Shown piece by piece: positions 1 to 12,297 of a stretch of DNA of 64,000 nucleotides. Location of the stretch: assembly GCA_025786725.1 (NCBI GenBank), contig JAHLTZ010000009.1, positions 310,001 through 374,000 of the forward strand, given 5' to 3'. The DNA comes from Syncephalis fuscata (Eukaryota; Zoopagomycota; Zoopagomycetes; Zoopagales; Piptocephalidaceae). The notes beneath the pieces were generated by a model. That model did not search any database. It saw nothing but the letters and a program-made list of their open reading frames with translations, and was not told where the DNA came from. Every line of letters begins with the position of its first letter. The stretch's first letter is position 1. A program made the position numbers and the translations under genes.

Positions 1-386
1 CGGAAGCAGCTCATGGCACGGTGACTCGCCATTACCGCGAACACCAAAAGGGCCGCGAAACGTCGACCAATCCCATTGCTTCTATCTTTGCCTGGACCCG
101 TGGCCTTGCTCATCGTGCTCGTCTCGATAATAATGGTCCATTGCTTAAATTCTCCGAAGAACTTGAACGAGCCTGTGTTGAAACGGTTGATGTTGATGGA
201 CAAATGACTAAAGATTTGGCACTAGCCATTCACGGTCAAGATGGGTAAGTAATAGCAATATCTTTTAATATACAATTTTCTAATTAGTATATTATAATCT
301 ATAGATTAAAACGAGAACACTATGTGACAACAACCGAGTTCATGAATGCCATTGAACATCGATTCAAGCAAATTCATGCGCCATAA
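1..386 (+). CDS. NADP-dependent isocitrate dehydrogenase, C-terminal part (gene enters from the left edge)
   Basis: Oxidatively decarboxylates isocitrate to 2-oxoglutarate while making NADPH. Only the C-terminal part lies in the window. Two exons are visible: 1-244 (frame starting at base 3) and 305-386, joined by a 60-nt GTAAGT...ATAG intron at 245-304. The first exon carries the family signatures [14 protein letters not shown] and [16 protein letters not shown], followed by [10 protein letters not shown]. The second exon reads [20 protein letters not shown] and ends in a TAA at 384-386. This tail fits the homodimeric eukaryotic NADP enzyme. The end shows no peroxisomal SKL-type signal (it ends HAP), so a cytosolic or mitochondrial form is more likely; the N-terminus that would decide this is outside the window. 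Confidence 0.95.
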
Positions 387-527
387 ATAAATATCATCAT
401 TTATTGATTGAAGCATTTCTATTTTGTGCTAATTTCAATAATAAAATACGCACAATGACACAGACCAACAAGTGTGATCATCATTCATCAATACTAATAG
501 GCTAAAAATTGAAAATGCAGTAAATTA

Positions 528-1816
528 TCAACAGTTTGCAATCATCTTTTCAAGCTGTTCCTTAAAAGCGGTGGCAATATTGGCATCTTTTACACGTAGT
601 AATATTCGCGTCATTTTACCGTCAATAGAGACAAGTGTTTGAATATCTTTCTTTGATTTACCAATAATATCAAGTGGCATACCTTTATAGATACGCACAT
701 TAAGTAAAAGACCGCCTGTTCCTTCAATACGACATATAATTCTAGATCTGGCCGTGTCTTCTTTCTCTTGATTTAAACGTAGTTCTCCCAAACCTTTTTC
801 TACAAAACTCTTATCAATAAAATGATATATCTTTGCTCGTGTACTATAGACGGTATCTTCATTCTCCTCGCCTACTCTTGCTGATGCTGAGGCAGGCTCG
901 TACTTGCTGTATCATCGTCAGCATCATTGTCTTCGCCACCGCCATTAGCATTAGTGCCATTCTCGTCTTCATTCTTTGTTGTACTATCACTACTCTTTTG
1001 CTCAATGGCTGGCTTACTATTAAACGATAATAAACTACCTCCTGATGTATTTGGAGAGGTCGATGTAGATCCAAACGAAAATGGACTTTTAGCAATAGTG
1101 TTTGATGTGGTCTCACCAAATGAAAAGACTGGTTTTACCGTAGTATCTGCGTCTTTTGGCGAACCTTTGGTTACTGATGTGTCGCTACTGGTAGATTTAG
1201 TCGCTCCAAACATGCTAGGTGGATTAAATGACGGCACTTTAATCGTACTAAATAATTGGCTCGATGTCGTGTCATCATTAGTGGATTTTGTTGATTCAAG
1301 TACAGCGGGTGGATTGAAGGGTGCTACTTTAAATGTGCTGAACGATTCATTTGAAGATGCTGATACTGATGTTGAAGAGCCAAAGGTAGTTGCTGTTGCT
1401 ATTGTAGATTCAGATAATGGTTTTATACTTTTCTCAAATGATTTTTTACCCTCTGTACTATCTTTCTTATCAATAAATGATGTCAATGAAGTTGTGGTGG
1501 CTAGTTTGGGCGATATTGTCGCGCTTTCGTTTTCCATGGATTCTTTCTCGTGTTGAGTAACGTCACGATACTTTGTTTGGATCTCTTGCAAATGATTATT
1601 GTATTCATTTTGGAATATTGACAGATCAGCAAATGGATTGTGCTCAATAGTCTGAGCAATGTGTTCGTGAATACTAATGTTTAGTCCACGCAGACTGCAG
1701 TAATAAGCTTCTTGACGGGATTGACTAATATCGCTTGAAGTTGTTGGTGTTGATTGTGTAAGTGGGGAGGAACGGGTAGGTTGGAATATATTAGAACGTG
1801 CGCGTTTCGCGTCCAT
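528..1816 (-). CDS. NUP50/Nup2-like nucleoporin with FG motifs and C-terminal Ran-binding domain
   Basis: Nuclear-basket nucleoporin of the Nup2/NUP50 type, assisting importin-alpha cargo release and Ran binding. I start it at 1816 because MDAKRARSNIF matches the basic, importin-binding N-terminus of the family; an in-frame upstream ATG exists at 1870. Visible parts are the NUP50-type segment (QEAYYCSLRGLNISIHEHI), two related FNPP repeats, FSFG motifs, an acidic linker, and a RanBD starting at GEENEDTVYSTRAKIYHF and ending at a TGA at 528-530. The reading frame changes by one register between linker and RanBD. A 53-nt intron at 939-887 (GTGGCG donor, CTCAG acceptor) would restore it, giving exons 940-1816 and 528-886; the donor is weak, so an indel is the alternative. 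TGA is used here as a real stop. Confidence 0.85.
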
Positions 1817-2133
1817 TGCTGCTGTGGTAGTAAATGAGTGAGTGATTGCATACGTGAAAAGAAACAACACGCTAGTAACGATTAACTACGGAAAAATACT
1901 GAATGTTATGTTGTGTTATGATTATTGTCAAAGATTTGATTCAATATAGATTGAGTACTCGACTCGATACTATTTTGTTTTTAGTAATATCAGTAAGAAA
2001 GATGTAAGATACAATTAAAAAAATTATATTCATTTATTGTGTTTTGTGTCTTTATTAAAATAAATGAAATATTTTATCTATATTTTATAGTATTTACATA
2101 TTGTTAATGTTAGTACAGTCGCTTCTTCAATTA
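1817..2133. other. Intergenic, AT-rich; nothing recognised
   Basis: This is the upstream side of the nucleoporin gene and the downstream side of the possible small membrane-protein exon at 2134. I see no coding signal, RNA gene or repeat beyond short AT tracts. Confidence 0.5.
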
Positions 2134-2322
2134 TCAATCAATATATGACACATACACTGTGACGCCCAGATGGATGCAATACAGACTGAATAGTGTACCA
2201 ACAACAATGAAAGCGAATAAAGCGGTGGAATATCCAATGTGATTTGGTATTTTTTTCAAGCTACTTCTAGACACTTGGTTTAATCGTTCATGGTTATTAA
2301 TATGCAATAAAACGCAAATAAT
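2134..2322 (-). CDS. Possible 3' exon of a small membrane protein
   Basis: On the minus strand an open frame follows a TTTTTAG acceptor at 2323-2324 and runs to a TGA at 2134-2136. It reads a polar stretch (INNHERLNQVSRSSLKKIP) followed by a strongly hydrophobic segment (YSTALFAFIVVGTLFSLYC), which looks like one or two membrane spans. I could not find a first exon that joins in phase, and I do not recognise the family. It could be the tail of a small mitochondrial or ER membrane protein, or a chance frame. Confidence 0.3.
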   Translation of the reverse strand: MICVLLHINNHERLNQVSRSSLKKIPNHIGYSTALFAFIVVGTLFSLYCIHLGVTVYVSYID

Positions 2323-2925
2323 CTAAAAATGTAATTAAACAGCAATTTGATTAAAACATAGAAATAGATTGTAAACATTAATTAAACTTTGTGATATCTA
2401 TTTATTGCTTAAATACATGCAAGCAATCGATGCAGCAATAGACATTCGCTATCGCGCAGTGACTAAACAAAAAGGTATTGTTATTCAGAATAACATGAAT
2501 AAATTGTATTTATTATTCTTATTATTCTTATTCTTATTCCAAGTGTACTAAACTGTGAAAAATGCGATAGCAAGCTGCGTGACATTTGTGCAATATTAAA
2601 TAGTTGTACACTAAATATCTACTTGGTTGTATATATTTGAATAAATGTATTGTACTAGTCTATATTTTTAGACATTTGCAGACATTCTGTTTTTATAATG
2701 ACACTTGTATTGCGATGTTCCAGCAACAATTGAATCTAGTTTATTGTGCAGTACAACTGTTGCCAAGAATGCCAGGGGCGATAAATATATTGATTGTGCT
2801 ACGGTATAGTTGACTATTTAAATGCAGTAATAGTTATTTTGTCCCATGTTGGCGATGGTATTTGTGAAATATGAAGCATTTTCTCGGTCATTGGCTGGTT
2901 GGCTCCATTTAATATATGGCGTGTT

Positions 2926-3794
2926 CTACGGCAGTTTCAATAAAACAGTTGAACAGATTACACTAAAATAACTTAACATGGAACAAGATATTTTAATTGG
3001 TTAACTTACCTGCCAATAAAATAAAAAAGTGTAGAAAACTGTCTGGGTTTATCAAAAAGTAACATAACGATCCAGCCTATATTACAAATTACAGCAAAGC
3101 ACATGAATACAATTCCATCACTAGCTAAGCGTCTCCAGATTTTAGAACCAAATCTAAAATATTGTTTATAGGCCATATAGCTGAATACTGACGAAAGAAA
3201 TACATTAACAGCCACAGACGTGCAAAATCAACACAGAGCTAGAAAACTTGCATAATGCGAAAGAACACGGCGATAAAAACGACCGCCAATATTACTATCA
3301 ACCATTAACACGAGAATTGTGAATACTGTTCGTAGAATGGCTAATACTATGCCTATCACAAGCACCCAGCTATTTCTATGAGATATTGTATATGCTTTCT
3401 GCAGTAAAATGATTTTGTAGCACACAATAGTTATAAGAATAACCAACCCATAACAGTGTGGCAATATTTTTAATGGAAGTATTTTTCTAAAATCAAAAAT
3501 GATTGTAAGTACTGATACGCCAATGCATAAAACTGAAGGTATCAAGCAACACCATCTTGCAAGTGCTCGCGGCTGCTCTATAACTAATCGAAGGGCAATC
3601 TTGATATTGCGCACTTGAATATAGTTTATAATAACATGGGCTGCGAGCTGTAGCCAAATATATATTAATTGTTTTCGCATTTCTTTCAAACTATCGGGAG
3701 TTCCTTTCATAACTTCGTAAGTGTCCATCGGGTATGAATCAGAAGATATAATAGGAAACGGATTGGATGCATCTCCATTTTGTGATGTTCTCAT
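2926..3794 (-). pseudogene. 7TM family member A, broken by an in-frame TGA
   Basis: Member of the dispersed seven-transmembrane family found five times in this window. Exons are 3010-3794 and 2926-2962, joined across a GTAAG intron at the conserved position just before TM7. The frame is intact from the ATG at 3794 except for one TGA at 3228-3230. It lies exactly where the paralogues have the tryptophan of their YWFG motif, so a single TGG-to-TGA change explains it. Downstream the same frame continues with MAYKQYFRFGSKIWRRLASDG, matching AYKQY...W.RLARDG of the paralogues. The C-terminal exon is short (VICSTVLLKLP). The N-terminus is the most divergent in the family. Nearby genes end in TGA, so recoding is unlikely. 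Confidence 0.8.
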
Positions 3795-6700
3795 TTTAAT
3801 GCAGTGCTATTAGCAAGTATGCCGTTAGTTAGTGTATTATAGGTACGTGGATATAATGTATATGGTGTATAAAATGAAGGGTTGCGTGAAAATGGTAAGA
3901 ATTAAATGTAATTCCTTAAAGGCCTAGATGCCTATATTGAAGACCCAAAACTGGTTTTTATAAATAGACCTGTCATATTGCACTCCTTGAATTTGCTGCT
4001 AGCCTACTATCCAAGGCAAATAGCCGAGCCTGCAGCAAGCTGAATAGGGCTATCGCAACTTTAATGACTATATTGCCCAAACAGCTATGCTCTGTAAAAA
4101 TTTGCAAATATTATTACGGTACACTAACAATTTATACAAGTATTCTTGGCAATATGATTGCATTATTTGTAATATTTTAATAACTGCTTGGGCTGTTATG
4201 CAATCTTTTGTTTATTGCTGATGGAATTTATAAAAAATAGAATAGTTTTTGTTGTTTTTGAATAATTAAGTACATTTAGTCTATTTCAAATTTTACAGCA
4301 GCCTTCAATTAGAAATAAGTGAGCCGATTACACTATATCATTTGCTTAGTTGCAGTTATCAATAAAAACTGAAAAGTACAAATATACCTCCAGTCATACT
4401 AGAATAAAGCCTAATACGTGGTTTGGACGTTGTCTTTGACTAAAAATCTTTAGATTTTGGGAGCAGATAGCAACCATCAAAACGCCTTAATAGCAAGCAA
4501 ACTAAAAATAACATTATGGAATCTAGAACATTTGCATATTGTTTATCAGTTGTCCATATCAGCTGAGTAGATTTTAACGACGGCGGGCTTTTTGAAGCAT
4601 ACATATTATAATCAAAATACGTTAATTACAAGCACTGTAATGAATTATAGCGTTATAAAGAAAATAGAGTAACGTTTATAAAATATAAAAATGCGTAAAA
4701 TGATGATAAAATGGCACCAAAATAGAAATATTATGACAGTTAACATTCTTAGCGTGGAAAAAAACTAATAACTTATAATTACCAAATATGTTGTTATGAA
4801 TAAGACAACTAACTAATCAATAGAATAGAATAGAGTGAAGGCCAATACTTATTACAAGATGAGCAAATCATGTATTTATTCATAGTGAGCGTGTGCTACA
4901 CAAATATCTTAATATACTTATACCGAGCAATCTAAGATATATATTTATCTTTAGACTCACGACAATGGTAATAGCAGTAATAAAAAGCATAAAACAATGA
5001 AAATAAAATAAAAATGAAAAAACTATAGCATATTTTTTATTGTTACTATTTAATTCTCTCATATTTACTACTATTAATTACAATATTAACCAATTATATT
5101 GCTCTAAGTTAAAAATATATGGATATCATACGCCCAACATAAATACACGTCTAATTGTCTATCTTTTAATAGGGTATTGATTTTTACATTAGCAATGCTA
5201 TTGCTATTTAGTCAAATGTTTACCACAACATAGCCATTTTTGTAACAACTACTCTCATGTTAAATAGTTTTAAGGTTTTAGTTTTTACAAACTGCCTACC
5301 ATGACATTATGTGAGTTCAGTGTATATTTTATAAAATAATAACAATATTCAAGTTTCACGCATTTGACTCTTATTTAGACTGTGCCAGTATAATGTTAAT
5401 GCAATAATATTGTATCTGTCTGTAGGATAACAAACCGTATATTAAACGCAGTTACTCGGTGTTATATGGCAATTATTGTCTACGTTTCTTGAGCACAATA
5501 ATATAATATATATGATTGGAATACTGATAGACAGCGTTGTATTAATGTATTGTTGCCAAATGGAGTATAGAGATGTGATTGTAATAAGCAACAAATAAAT
5601 AAAAATAGAAAATATACGTAATTATGTCAGTACAATTACTAGAATATTTAAATGGCTATTGAACCGTCAATATTACTTAGAATAGCACAATCAATTGTAC
5701 TTATGCTATTCTGTAACTCATGAAAGCTTCAGTATAATCGCAAGTGGAACGTATCAGCACATTATTATACTGAAATAACAAGCAAAAAACAATACACTGA
5801 AAACAATGCGTGGATATGATTGATAAACCTGTTACGTAAATGAGCACACTGAAGTCTACGCTGATTATTATACGATGTGTGCTGCCTTTCTATAAGTGAA
5901 TAAATTTAATTTAATTACATTAAAAACTTACTAATAAATATAGAAGACTAGAACCACAATAGTATGGGCCAGTTCTCTCCAATATTTATAAAACAACACA
6001 ATTACATTTCATTCCGGCTTTATTTCTATTTTTATTACAAAGATTACTGCCTATTCCATAGGCGTAAAAAATAGCTTGCCTTTTTCAACAAATAAAAAGC
6101 TTTGTCTCAAGCAATATATAAGTCTTATTGAAGTATAGGCTATCGGAAAATATATTTTTGGTTGAAATTGTCATTTCGTAAAAACGATATTCATATGGGA
6201 CATGATTGGATAGACAGTTTGATATGCATGATGGTTTCATGTTTGTCCTACAAATCAAAGCCATATTTATCGTGATGGTTACATTGACTGTAGCCGAAGT
6301 TACGAATAGTTCAGGACAAACAGGATCCTAGTCGACTGAGGCAATAAACCATGGTTGGCTTAAAAACAACCAGAAGTTTTAGTAAACTAGTTTTGTACAT
6401 ACCTGCATGAGCTATTGCATATGTGCATCTCTACGCGCATAATGAAAGTAATTAATAGATTAGACGACCAATTGGTGTATCCTTGAACTTGTTTGTGTTC
6501 TCAACCGCATTTCCTATTGTGTGTGGGGACGGATAGGGAATGGGTGGCTTGCGCGTGCGTATATACACATGTGCTAGGTGGTTCTAACGGGCATCTATAA
6601 CTGTTGGCTGCTGTTGCATGATACAAGGGGAACCGCAAACACTGCTTTTCAGCAGAGATTCGCCCAGGAAATCTACCTTGTCTCGCCTGTTTGTTGCAAA

Positions 6701-6953
6701 TATAACCGGTTTTTTTTATAGGCAAGTAGGGGCACGAAGGAAGCGGCTCTAACAACGCTAGAATTATTTAATTATCTCCCCTTCATTATGAACATGCGAA
6801 CCAAAAACACTTGCTGGTATCTAATGGCTACTTTTCGTATTCCTTTTTGTTTTAACTTGTTAAAAATCAATTTAGAGCTTATTCTTATTTTAGTTGGTAA
6901 CTTTTACAACTGCATAGTGTCGCAAAAAACACACGCACACACACATAATTATA
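3795..6953. other. 3.1-kb gene-poor AT-rich stretch
   Basis: No ORF here has coding character and I found no paired splice sites giving a recognisable protein. A short CA-rich microsatellite lies at about 6930-6946, immediately before the ATG of 7TM member B, and a T-run at about 6711-6719. Scattered AT-rich low-complexity sequence fills the rest. Old, decayed repeats may be present, but I cannot delimit any. Confidence 0.5.
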
Positions 6954-7942
6954 ATGGGGTTTATGAACATTGAAATGGATCCTCTTGGGGAGGAGCACAT
7001 TGTTGATTATATTATGGAGGCTGCAAATGACAAAAAGCAATTTCAAATTCGAGCCCATGGCCTGCAACTCCAATTGGCCATCAATGTTATGGTTGCTTGC
7101 GTCTTTTCGCGTAATTTATACTTTTCCATTAAAATGCTTGTGGCAAAACCAAGAATGTTTGCCGGCTGGTGCTGCTTAATTAGTTCTATCCTGGGCGTTT
7201 CACAAGGCGTAGTATTTGCTGTCGGCTTTCTTTCAGGCAAGCTGGGCTGTCGAGTTATTTATTGGTTTGTCATATTGGTTGTGGGTGTTATCACTACGCT
7301 TAACAATGCAATTATGCTGCATAAAGCATATCTAGCGCTTCGCAGGCGACGTTGGATAATCTATATCGGTGGTCTTTGCTTATTGCCGCAGTTAAGCTTT
7401 AGTTTTGTCGTCTTGGTTAATTCAAACGTTGGAATAAACAATGATTACGGCTGCACTCTTCACTATGAAAAGTTCATACCTTGGTACTGGTTTGGATCAA
7501 GCATACCGATAAGCATTATATTCTCGGGGATCTTTAGCAATGTAGCTTACAAACAATATTGCACCTTCGGTTCAGATGCATGGATGCGTTTAGCACGCGA
7601 TGGTCTGCAAACCATGTGTCTGGCCGTCATTTGCAATATTCTTTGTGGCGCCGGCACAATTCTAGAGATAGGCGGCCAATATTCAGCTTATTTCTTTTTC
7701 GCTGATTGGTAAGTAGTAAATGTATGGATATTTGTACACTGTGCGCTAATCATCATTACAGTTTAATTATTTCCGTTGTTTTAGTTCATTATTGTATTAG
7801 TATATCCGAAGCAGGCACCAAAACAACTCGTTCGCAGAAAAAACACTCCTACACTACCAACATTGGTATCTGTGAAACAGTTACATCATATAACGGACAG
7901 TATTCATCGAATAATAACTTGTCGTCGTTTTATAAATATTAA
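6954..7942 (+). CDS. 7TM family member B (intact)
   Basis: Uncharacterised multi-pass membrane protein. Exons are 6954-7708 and 7762-7942. The junction codon gives a cysteine where members C, D and E have tryptophan. Six hydrophobic segments lie in exon 1 and a seventh (LIISVVLVHYC) at the start of exon 2. Shared landmarks are PLGE near the start, GWCCLI before TM2, the LHKAYLAL turn after TM3, WYWFGS opening TM5, AYKQY after TM5 and RLARDGLQTM before TM6. The tail is hydrophilic and Ser/Thr/Asn-rich. Topology and tail resemble a receptor, but no known GPCR class can be assigned. The ATG at 6954 is the first in frame; MNIE three codons later is an alternative start. Confidence 0.8.
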
Positions 7943-8287
7943 ATTCTGTCTAAATTAGCAACGATGCCGAAATCAAAAATACAAACTTTATTGTATATAT
8001 ATATGTTTCGCTAGACTCTATTTATACAGATAAAACACTGACGCAAAGTATACGTTTGAATGCATTTAAAACATAAATAAAATAGTTAAAATACACAACA
8101 TTATAGATAAGCAATATGTATGCACATCTACCTACCTACACTACAGATCACGTGCTCAGAATGTCTTGTACGTCACAAGAAGCACAGCCGAACAGCTTCT
8201 TACTGTTTCTCGTCATCTCAACATACACATTTGTTTCTCTTGCGTTAAGTCTGCTGTATTCAACAGACTGTAACAACTGTTTGCAGT

Positions 8288-11200
8288 ATGCACAAAGCAT
8301 ATACCATTCATAGTCTTCTGGACAATCTACCACTGACTTTAAGCGGCCTAGCTTTTGACGGTAGGTTGTGCACGTATAAATGCACTTTTGTAAACACTAT
8401 CGACTTACAGACATGTTGGTTTAATAGACACACGCATTTACATTGCTACATCGACAGGTACTCTAATAGTCTATGAAATCAAAGCTACTTCTAAAGGTAA
8501 GTTACAGTATCTATAATTGTACCATATAAAACACAAAATACAATCGATTAACAAGTTAGCAGCCAACGATGAATTTGACGTATTACTTCTTGAATCGAAA
8601 AAGAAGTTTTCCAGTCGACCCATTGATCAAATAGACATTGTGCCGGAGTGTAACCTTATTATTTCATTGTCAGGTACGTAACAGCTGTATGAACCAAAAC
8701 TAGCGCTTAATAATACGATAATTATAATTACAACAGATAGCTATATTAATCTGCACGATCAAAAGACCCTTGAACTTAAGCAGCAGTTAAAAAAGTCAAA
8801 TGGAACACTACTGTTCTCTATTGCTCAACAGAAAAAGGATAATGGTGATATCCAAGTTCGAATTGCTGCATCTTTACGAAAACGCCTTTTAATATTTGTA
8901 ATTGAAAATGATCAAATAGTGGATACTACAGTAAGTTATTTAATAATACATATGAATATAATGTATAATAACATAAATAACTATGTAGGAATATAGTATT
9001 CCCGATCGTGCCAGAGCAATGGCATGGTTCAACGATGATCATATTTGTGTGGGCTACGGTAAAGACTACATTATTGTAAATGTAGATAACGGGAAAACAA
9101 ACAATGTATTTGCCAGTTTAACTACCAACAATCCCGCTCCATCAGTCAGTTATGCAAGCAGTGCCTTTAGTGTTATGGGTGCAGCCATCAGTGCTGCTCG
9201 AGGTGTTACACCTTTATGTGTCAAGCTACCCGACAATGAAGTGTGTATTATCAAAGATAGTGAGTGGCTATTGATAGCTGAATATAGAAGTAATTAATTA
9301 ATTAACACATCATTAGATGTTGGCATTTTTGTAGACTCTACAGGTCAACCAACACGAAAGGGTGGTATTCATTGGACAACTGCACCAGAAATTATTAGTA
9401 AGTATTGATTATAGATCTATTAACACCGATTCTAATAATTTGATTTGTTATAGAATTCTCTTTTCCTTATATTATTACATTGGTCAATAAGCAATTGGAA
9501 ATACGTAATTACAAGACTTTGACTCTTGTACAAACAGTTTCTGTCCCTATGATGCGGTATTTGGTAGCCGATACACTTATCTATGGTGCTAGCATTGATC
9601 ATATTTGGCGTATACAAAGTACGCCTCTAATGGACCAGGTAATAAATAGCCTATATATATATATAAATATAAATATAAATATAAATATAAATATAAACAC
9701 TATAATTAATTAGGTGGATCAATTGGTGGCGGCAAAAGAGTTTGATGAAGCAATTTCTCTCTTATTACTTATGGAGGACCGTGATGAGCCTAATAGTGTA
9801 AGTGTTACTCTTTATTAATGACATCAATTAACACCAATATAGGCTCAAAGATTAACTGACGTTAAAAAGCGTTATTCACTTCATCTTTTCTCAAATCGAC
9901 ATGATGAACGGGCTTTTTCTTTATTCAATAAGCTTGATATTGATCCACGTGAAGTTATTTCATTGTTTATGCAATCAATTTCCGGTACATTGTCTGATAC
10001 AGGTTCTAATGATGCCAAGACACTAGATATCGATACTATTCTTGAAGAGAAACTTGATGGTAAGATAGACTATTAATACCAGTACGGATATCAATACTAA
10101 TACCAATATGGTTGGCTATATAGAAGACCAAAGCGAATTTAGAGAAGCGCTTTCTTGTCTTATTCAATATTTGGCAGAGAAACGTCGATGGTTGGCCAGA
10201 GCCATTCAAACGCAAAATGATCTGGAACAATTACCATCAAATAGTGATCACAAATCACCAAAATCACCAAGATCACCTAATACTACTATTACAAGTGCTA
10301 CTCCAGTACAGTATAAGAGTGAGAGGGCATTCTCGGCATCACCACCTTCAGTATCGGGTCGTTCACTTGTTTCCACTTTGGCTGAACTATCTTTACCGGA
10401 ACAACAGAAACTACCGCCACTTTCTGAACTGAAACAGATGGCCGAGGCAGTCGATACTACACTGTTACGGGCATATATTGCAACAAAGGATGGACTTGTC
10501 GGTTCATTGTTAAGAGTTAAGAACTACTGTATTATTGAAGATAGTAAAAAGCTACTTATGAAACATAAGGTAATAGTAAACAATTAGAAGATGACATATG
10601 ATTTAATACAACCATTAATTATAGAAATACAAAGAATTGATTGATTTCTACAAAGGAAAGCAACTTCATCGTTTAGCCCTTCAATTACTAGCCCAGTAAG
10701 TAGTTAGTTATTATTGCTGTTATTATAATTATTATAACAATAATGTAATATTCAATATTTAATTAACGTTGTACTATAGACTGGGTATTGCTGAAGACGG
10801 CCCTATGAGTGGTTGTGAACCAACTGTTCAATATCTACAACGTCTAGGTATTGATTATATTGATCTTATTTGGGAGTTCTCCATTTGGGTATTACAAAAA
10901 CACCCAGAGCGTGGTTTAACGGTAATTAGTATATTGTTAAATTACTATTACTATTACTAATAAATATAATTAGATATTTACGGAAGATGTATTTGAAGTT
11001 GATACATTACCACACGATCAAGTATTGGATCATTTAGAAGAAGTATCTGAAGTATTGGCTGTTCAGTATTTGGAACATTTGATCAATGATCTGTGTAGTG
11101 TATCTCCACAGTTTCATACACGGCTTGCCGAACTCTATCTAGTACTGGCTAAGGAACAGAATGAATATGTGACCGTGGGTTCAACGGGCACTTTAGATGA

Positions 11201-12234
11201 TAATGCGACTGAAGAGATGGCCGAGAGTAAGTGCTGGCAATATATAGATGATAGCGTCGTTGACACTATCTAATATAGACAAGTCATCGGTATATAGTGT
11301 ACCGTCTATTCATAAGAAACTGCTTAATTTTCTTGAGACTTCACTTGAATACAAAGCAGAACGAATACTTGCTCAATTACCCAACGATGGTGAGTATGAA
11401 GATGAATGGCGTGTATTTATTCTGCTATTATTAATGGTAATAATATTGATGTAGGCTTCTGGGAAGAGCGGGCATTATTACTTGGACGCATTGGTCAACA
11501 CACTAAAGCACTAACTTTATATGCAAGAAAACTAAATGATTATAAGAAAGCTGAAGAGTAAGTAGTGTTATTGCTGGTATTGACACAATACTAATCAATG
11601 CTGTAATATAGCTATTGTCGACAGCAATCAAGTCATGATGTGTTTGTAACGCTATTAAAGATTTATTTACAGCCAAAACAAGATGAACCTATTCTATTAG
11701 AACCGGCGCTACAATTACTTAACAGTCCAAATGCACTAATTGATGCGGCTGAAGTAGGTTAAGTATATTAATAACACTATTGAAATAGAATTAAGCTATT
11801 ATAATATTTAGGCAGCTAGTTTATTGCCACCTGATACACAACTTTCGCTAGTAAAGGATTGTATGCAGAAATATATCCGATCCGATCTATCTAGTAGTCG
11901 TATGAGAAAGGTAGTACGTAGTCTATCGGATGTAACACTGCTCTATGTAAGTGATCAATACTGGTTAAATAGCCGTTTGGATAGCTAATAGGATATACAT
12001 ATATATTATAGACACAAGAGAATTTGGCCGGTGCTCAAGCTAAACGAGTCATTATTAGCGAAGATCGTATGTGTATGTTATGTGGACGCCGTATTGGCAT
12101 GACGTAAGTTTAGACGTTGTCAATTGATACAAACTAACTAGCTATGAATTAATAGCGCATTTGCCACATTTCCTAATGGCGGTATATTCCATTATTCATG
12201 CAAGGAACGATTAGTACGGTTAAACAACGTCTAA
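8288..12234 (+). CDS. VPS39: VPS39/Vam6 subunit of the HOPS vacuole-fusion complex
   Basis: HOPS subunit that tethers Rab7/Ypt7-positive membranes to the vacuole and is also a vacuole-mitochondrion contact factor. The gene is split into many short exons. The first ones I can place are 8288-8360 (MHKAYTIHSLL), 8428-8496 (TSTGTLIVYEIK), 8560-8673, 8737 onward, and 8989 onward. The order is an N-terminal CNH/citron-like beta-propeller (IIVNVDNG, MMRYLVADTLIYG), a clathrin-repeat-like helical solenoid (QLVAAKEFDEAISLLLLMED and onward), a Ser/Pro-rich insertion near 10220-10340, and the C-terminal Vps39 zinc-finger-like domain (MCMLCGRRIG, then FHYSC). The stop is TAA at 12232-12234. Exon 2 was placed by the acceptor that gives an in-phase DTRIYIATSTG. 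Confidence 0.93.
9655..9714. repeat. AT-rich simple repeat in a VPS39 intron
   Basis: A run of TATATA followed by about six tandem AAATAT units lies inside the intron after the LMDQ-encoding exon of VPS39. It opens a long low-complexity frame on the plus strand that is not coding. Confidence 0.8.
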
Positions 12235-12297
12235 TACATCGTATTATATGTTTATATATTTTAATTAAAAGTAATGATTATCATTGTATTTATGTTT

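Noticed and set aside
927-1556. 209-codon plus-strand ORF
   Set aside because: It is the antisense shadow of the low-complexity FG region of the nucleoporin; its composition (Val/Leu/Asp-rich, no domain) mirrors that gene.
3228-3230. TGA as a tryptophan codon in this genome
   Set aside because: Other genes in the window, such as the nucleoporin ending at 528, terminate at TGA at the expected place, and no other conserved Trp is encoded by TGA.
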